In this document: in pieces, positions 61,159 through 64,000 of the stretch
Position numbering within the stretch: the first letter of the stretch is position 1
Layout: every line of letters starts with the position of its first letter
Source: Pseudonocardia alaniniphila
GTDB taxonomy: Bacteria > Actinomycetota > Actinomycetes > Mycobacteriales > Pseudonocardiaceae
NCBI RefSeq assembly: GCF_022524485.1
Contig: NZ_JAKXMK010000023.1
Location: 62,001-126,000 of the forward strand
Direction: 5' to 3'
Length of the DNA stretch: 64,000 nt
Notes under the pieces: generated by a model
Told to the model about the DNA's origin: nothing
Databases searched by the model: none
The model's input: the letters and a program-made list of their open reading frames with translations, nothing else
Translations under genes and position numbers: made by a program

Positions 61159-62397
61159 TCAGGAGGTGAGGGCTGTCAGGGCGGACTGGATGAGGACCCG
61201 GACCCCGAAGGGCAGGGCGCGCTCGTCGAGGTCGAACGTGGGCTGGTGGATGTCGCGCATCGGACCGTGGCCCGGCCACACCCCGAGCCGCGCCATGGCG
61301 CCGGGGGCGTGCTCCAGATACCAGGCGAAGTCCTCGCCACCGCTGCTCTGCTCGGTGGTGGTGGAGGCGTCGACACCGCCCACCGTGACCGCTGAGGAGG
61401 CCAGCATGCCTGCGCTCACCGCTTCGTTGACCACCGGTGGCACGCCGCGGATGTGCTCGAGCACATAGCCTGCGCCGGTGGGCGCGAGCAGCGCCGTGAC
61501 CAGTGCGCGGACCTTGGCCTCCAGCTCACCCCACGTGTTGTGGTCGGCAGTGCGCAGGGTGCCCCGAAGGACTCCCTGCTGCGGGATCGCGTTGGCCGCT
61601 TCCCCGGCCTGCACGGCCCCCCAGACCAGCACGGTGCCCGAGCGCGGGTCGACCTGCCGGGTGAGGAGCAGCGGCAGCTGCGTGATGATGACGCCGAGTG
61701 CCTCGATCAGGTCGGCGGTCAGATGCGGTCGTGAGGTGTGGCCGCCCGGCGAGGTGAGCCGGATCTCCAGGACGTCGCAGGCCGACGTGATCGGCCCGAC
61801 CCTCGTGCCGACCTTGCCGACCTCCAGGCGCGGGTCACAGTGCAGCGCGAAGATGCGCTCGACGCCGTCCATGACGCCGTCGGCCACCATGTCGATCGCA
61901 CCGCCGGGCTGGACCTCCTCGGCGGGCTGGAAGAGGAGCCGGACGCGGCCGGGCAACAACGGCGCGGAGGCGAGCGCGAGGCCCGCCCCGAGCAGCATGG
62001 CGGTGTGGGCGTCGTGCCCGCAGGCGTGCATCACGCCGTCGACGGTGGAGGCGAAGGGCAGGCCGGTGTCTTCCTGGAGGGGCAGCGCGTCGAGGTCGGC
62101 GCGCAGCGCGACGCAACGGTCGCCGAAGCCGATGTCGCAGACGAGGCCGGTGCCGCCGGGGAGGGTGCGGGGCTCGAGCCCGGCCGCCATGAGCCGCCGC
62201 GCCACCAACTCGGTGGTGCGGTGCTCGGCGCGTCCGAGCTCCGGGACGGAGTGCAGGGCACGTCGCCAGGCGACGACGTCAGTGCGGTGGGCTTTGAGCC
62301 AGGACTCCAGCCATGCCGGGCCGCTGCCCGCGCCTAGGTCAGTCACGGCCAGCTCCGCCGGTGGCACGAGGTCGGTGTGTGCCTCCAGCAAGGTCAC
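61159..62397 (-). CDS. M20 family amidohydrolase (AmiA1-like)
   Basis: A 412-residue metallohydrolase. The zinc-binding MHACGHDAHTAMLLGAG is at about residue 125, followed by RVRLLFQPAEEVQPGGAIDMVADG (metal Glu) and the lid domain with SPGGHTSRPHLTADLIEALG. The C-terminal SSGGEDFAWYLEHAPGAMARLG contains another ligand. It hydrolyses N-acyl amino acids or hippurate-like amides, and the position matches Rv3305c. The GTG at 62397 is 6 bp from an 18-bp palindrome. Confidence 0.92.
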   Translation of the reverse strand: MTLLEAHTDLVPPAELAVTDLGAGSGPAWLESWLKAHRTDVVAWRRALHSVPELGRAEHRTTELVARRLMAAGLEPRTLPGGTGLVCDIGFGDRCVALRADLDALPLQEDTGLPFASTVDGVMHACGHDAHTAMLLGAGLALASAPLLPGRVRLLFQPAEEVQPGGAIDMVADGVMDGVERIFALHCDPRLEVGKVGTRVGPITSACDVLEIRLTSPGGHTSRPHLTADLIEALGVIITQLPLLLTRQVDPRSGTVLVWGAVQAGEAANAIPQQGVLRGTLRTADHNTWGELEAKVRALVTALLAPTGAGYVLEHIRGVPPVVNEAVSAGMLASSAVTVGGVDASTTTEQSSGGEDFAWYLEHAPGAMARLGVWPGHGPMRDIHQPTFDLDERALPFGVRVLIQSALTALTS

Positions 62398-62402
62398 CGC
62401 AC

Positions 62403-62420
62403 ACCACCGCGCGCGGTGGT
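62403..62420. promoter_or_regulatory. Perfect 18-bp palindrome beside the amiA start
   Basis: ACCACCGCGCGCGGTGGT is exactly self-complementary and lies 6 bp upstream of the amidohydrolase GTG, where a ribosome site would be. It may be an operator or an RNA hairpin that hides the start. With no loop, an operator for a dimeric protein is the better guess. The following gap to 62803 is otherwise described under the next entries. Confidence 0.45.
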
Positions 62421-62504
62421 CCTCCGGCGACCGGTCGCAGCGCGCGTCGTCAGTGACGCGCGCATCGAGGCTGCTCTGCAGTGCATCTGGCCATGGTGCT
62501 CACC

Positions 62505-62754
62505 CGGACGGCGGTGTACCAACCGGAATCGCATGTATGCCTGAAATACGCGCCGAGGTGTTGCGGATCTGCTGCGGGCGGGCACGCAGGCAGTGACGAA
62601 CGGTCGCGTGACACTGAGACAAACGGGGGTAGGCGCCGCTCGTCGCTGGTCGTTGCGAGCCTCACCGAAACACGGTGTGGCGGCGATTCCCCCACAGGGC
62701 TCTCGCGCCACCCACACCGGTTGTGCTGGACGCGATCGGCGGACGGCGGTGTAC
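62505..62754 (+). repeat. 15-bp direct repeat in the amiA/kinase intergenic region
   Basis: CGGACGGCGGTGTAC occurs at 62505-62519 and 62740-62754, 235 bp apart, in the 406-bp gap between amiA and the kinase gene. The second copy is 50 bp from the kinase start. I see no gene in the gap. The repeat may mark a binding site, or may be chance in GC-rich sequence. Confidence 0.35.
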
Positions 62755-62803
62755 ACGCGGGGGGCGGCAGCGGCCGCCGCGTGCGTCCAGGGAGAATGCA
62801 TGG

Positions 62804-64000
62804 GTGTCGCAGGACAGCCCGGGGGACCAGCACGTGCGCCGGATCGGTGGCCGTTACCGGCTCGCCGATCTTCTCGGCAGCGGCGCAATGGGCACGGTGT
62901 GGGCAGGCTACGACGAGGTGTTGCAGCGCCGGGTGGCGGTCAAGGAGCTGAAAGTCCCTCCCGGGGTGCCCGATCACGAGGCGGCGGAGGCCCGGGAGCG
63001 CATCATGCGCGAGGCGCGGGCCCTCGGCGGCCTGTCGCACCCGAACATCATCACCGTGTTCGACGTCGTCGAGGTCGACGGGGCACCGGTGGTCGTCCTG
63101 GAGCTCGTACCGTCGCGCAACCTCGCCACGATGATCAGCGAGCAGGGCACGCTCACGCTGCAGCAGAGCGCTGTGGTCGGCTTCGCCACTGCCGGTGGGC
63201 TGCGGGCAGCGCACCGTAGCGGGATCACGCACCGGGACGTCAAGCCCGGCAACGTCCTCGTGGCCGACGACGGCCGCGTCAAGCTCACCGACTTCGGCAT
63301 CGCCCGCAACGTCGCCGACGCTCCGATGACCAGCGTCGGGCTCGTCCTCGGCTCTCCCGCCTACATCGCGCCCGAGGTCGCGGCAGGCCAGCCGGTCACA
63401 CCGGCGGCGGACCTCTGGGGGCTCGGCGCCACGCTCTTCGCCGCGATCGAGGGCCGTCCGCCCTACGACGTCAACGGCGACCCGGTGTCCACGATCACCG
63501 AAGTGGTGGACGGCGAGGTCCCGCGGCCGCGGTCGTCGAGCCCTGTGGCGGACGTCATCATGGCGCTGATGGTGAAGGACCCCGACGGGCGGATGCCGCT
63601 CGAGGAGGTCCGCCACCGGCTGCGCCCGCTCATCGACGACCCCGACGACCCCCTCTACCCCGGTTCGCCGGACGCCCCGACGATCGGCGCCGGGATCCTC
63701 GTGCCGAGTGCGGCGAGGGCGGCGAACAGCGCCCCCCGCCCCGCACCCCTGCCGCCCGCGCCGACCGGTGGGCGTCCGCTCGCCGACCCCGCCCCGCTCG
63801 CCGCCTCGCCCGGCCCGCTGCCGCAGATGCGGAGCAGGCCACCCACTCCGCCACGGCCGATCGCCGGTTCGACTCCGCGACGGCACGCGGCCACCGCCGA
63901 GCCGCTGACCGGATGGGCCGCGGCAGGGATGGTGGTGGCGGGCGCCGCGGTCGTCCTGGCAGGCGCTTTCGGCGGCTGGACGATCACCCGGCTCCTGGCC
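62804..64000 (+). CDS. Serine/threonine protein kinase, partial at window end
   Basis: The first 399 codons of a Hanks-type kinase, running off the window. It has GRYRLADLLGSGAMGTVWAGYD (Gly-rich loop), RRVAVKELKV (catalytic Lys), THRDVKPGNVL (catalytic loop), LTDFGIAR (DFG) and GSPAYIAPEVAAG, ending its kinase domain near residue 285. A Pro-rich juxtamembrane linker then leads to a membrane helix (AAAGMVVAGAAVVLAGAFGGW) with the extracytoplasmic part cut off. I chose the GTG at 62804, preceded by GGGAGAA. The sensor domain, and so its signal, is not visible. Confidence 0.92.
   Translation, partial: MSQDSPGDQHVRRIGGRYRLADLLGSGAMGTVWAGYDEVLQRRVAVKELKVPPGVPDHEAAEARERIMREARALGGLSHPNIITVFDVVEVDGAPVVVLELVPSRNLATMISEQGTLTLQQSAVVGFATAGGLRAAHRSGITHRDVKPGNVLVADDGRVKLTDFGIARNVADAPMTSVGLVLGSPAYIAPEVAAGQPVTPAADLWGLGATLFAAIEGRPPYDVNGDPVSTITEVVDGEVPRPRSSSPVADVIMALMVKDPDGRMPLEEVRHRLRPLIDDPDDPLYPGSPDAPTIGAGILVPSAARAANSAPRPAPLPPAPTGGRPLADPAPLAASPGPLPQMRSRPPTPPRPIAGSTPRRHAATAEPLTGWAAAGMVVAGAAVVLAGAFGGWTITRLLA

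Overview
The window is very GC-rich and gene-dense. It has many GTG starts, overlapping stop/start junctions and several apparently leaderless genes, which points to an actinobacterium. Gene order across most of it follows the Mycobacterium tuberculosis stretch from manA (Rv3255c) to accA3 (Rv3285), then Rv3303c-Rv3305c: manA, a SIS-like protein, Trm112, manB, DUF3499, degenerate metallopeptidase, whiB2, fbiA/fbiB, a GDP-mannose-type pyrophosphorylase, wbbL, LCP protein, TIGR03089, fadE25, purE/purK, GtrA, PH protein, birA, accD5/accE, maf, sseA, SufE-like, accA3, lpdA, a glutamylcyclotransferase-like protein and amiA. This synteny, with coenzyme F420 genes, an EspG protein and decaprenyl-linked cell-wall genes, suggests a Pseudonocardiaceae-type member of the order Mycobacteriales/Pseudonocardiales. 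A Pseudonocardia-like genome is my best guess, by inference from memory of gene order.

Region by region. Positions 1-6000 (minus strand) hold an ArsR/SRPBCC pair and a compact nitrogen-related locus: an amino-acid permease, an MSMEG_0569-type flavoprotein, an MSMEG_0572-type protein and two tandem carbon-nitrogen hydrolases, one of which has lost its catalytic Cys and Glu. Positions 6-10 kb carry an O-antigen-ligase-like membrane protein, a CDF metal transporter and a TetR/DUF418 divergent pair with two clear operators. Positions 10-25.5 kb are mannose, cell-wall and F420 metabolism: ManA and ManB feed mannose-1-phosphate to the pyrophosphorylase, WbbL adds rhamnose to the arabinogalactan linker, and FbiA/FbiB finish F420. 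Positions 25.6-30.4 kb hold an LCP ligase, TIGR03089, and a GntR/ABC operon whose ATPase lacks Walker B. Positions 30.4-43 kb hold DUF899, FadE25 with its TetR, PurE/PurK, GtrA, a two-component system, HisN, MaoC, a luciferase-like oxidoreductase, an HMG-CoA-lyase-like enzyme and a hydrolase. Positions 43-55 kb hold biotin ligase with the acyl-CoA carboxylase subunits AccD5, AccE and AccA3. These flank maf, sseA/SufE and a three-gene cassette: a membrane protein with a Gly/Cys tail, a DUF692 (MNIO) enzyme and a partner protein. Positions 55-64 kb hold an exonuclease-like pseudoenzyme, EspG, small membrane proteins, a FAD monooxygenase, LpdA, an M20 amidohydrolase and a Ser/Thr kinase cut by the window end.

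The best candidates for a poorly described system are (1) the MNIO cassette at 50.5-52.7 kb, whose presumed substrate tail has a close look-alike on a separate small membrane protein at 46.8 kb, and (2) the reduced nitrogen-starvation-type locus with an active/inactive nitrilase-fold pair. Several structured intergenic elements are also described. Nothing resembling CRISPR, insertion sequences, rRNA or tRNA was seen.
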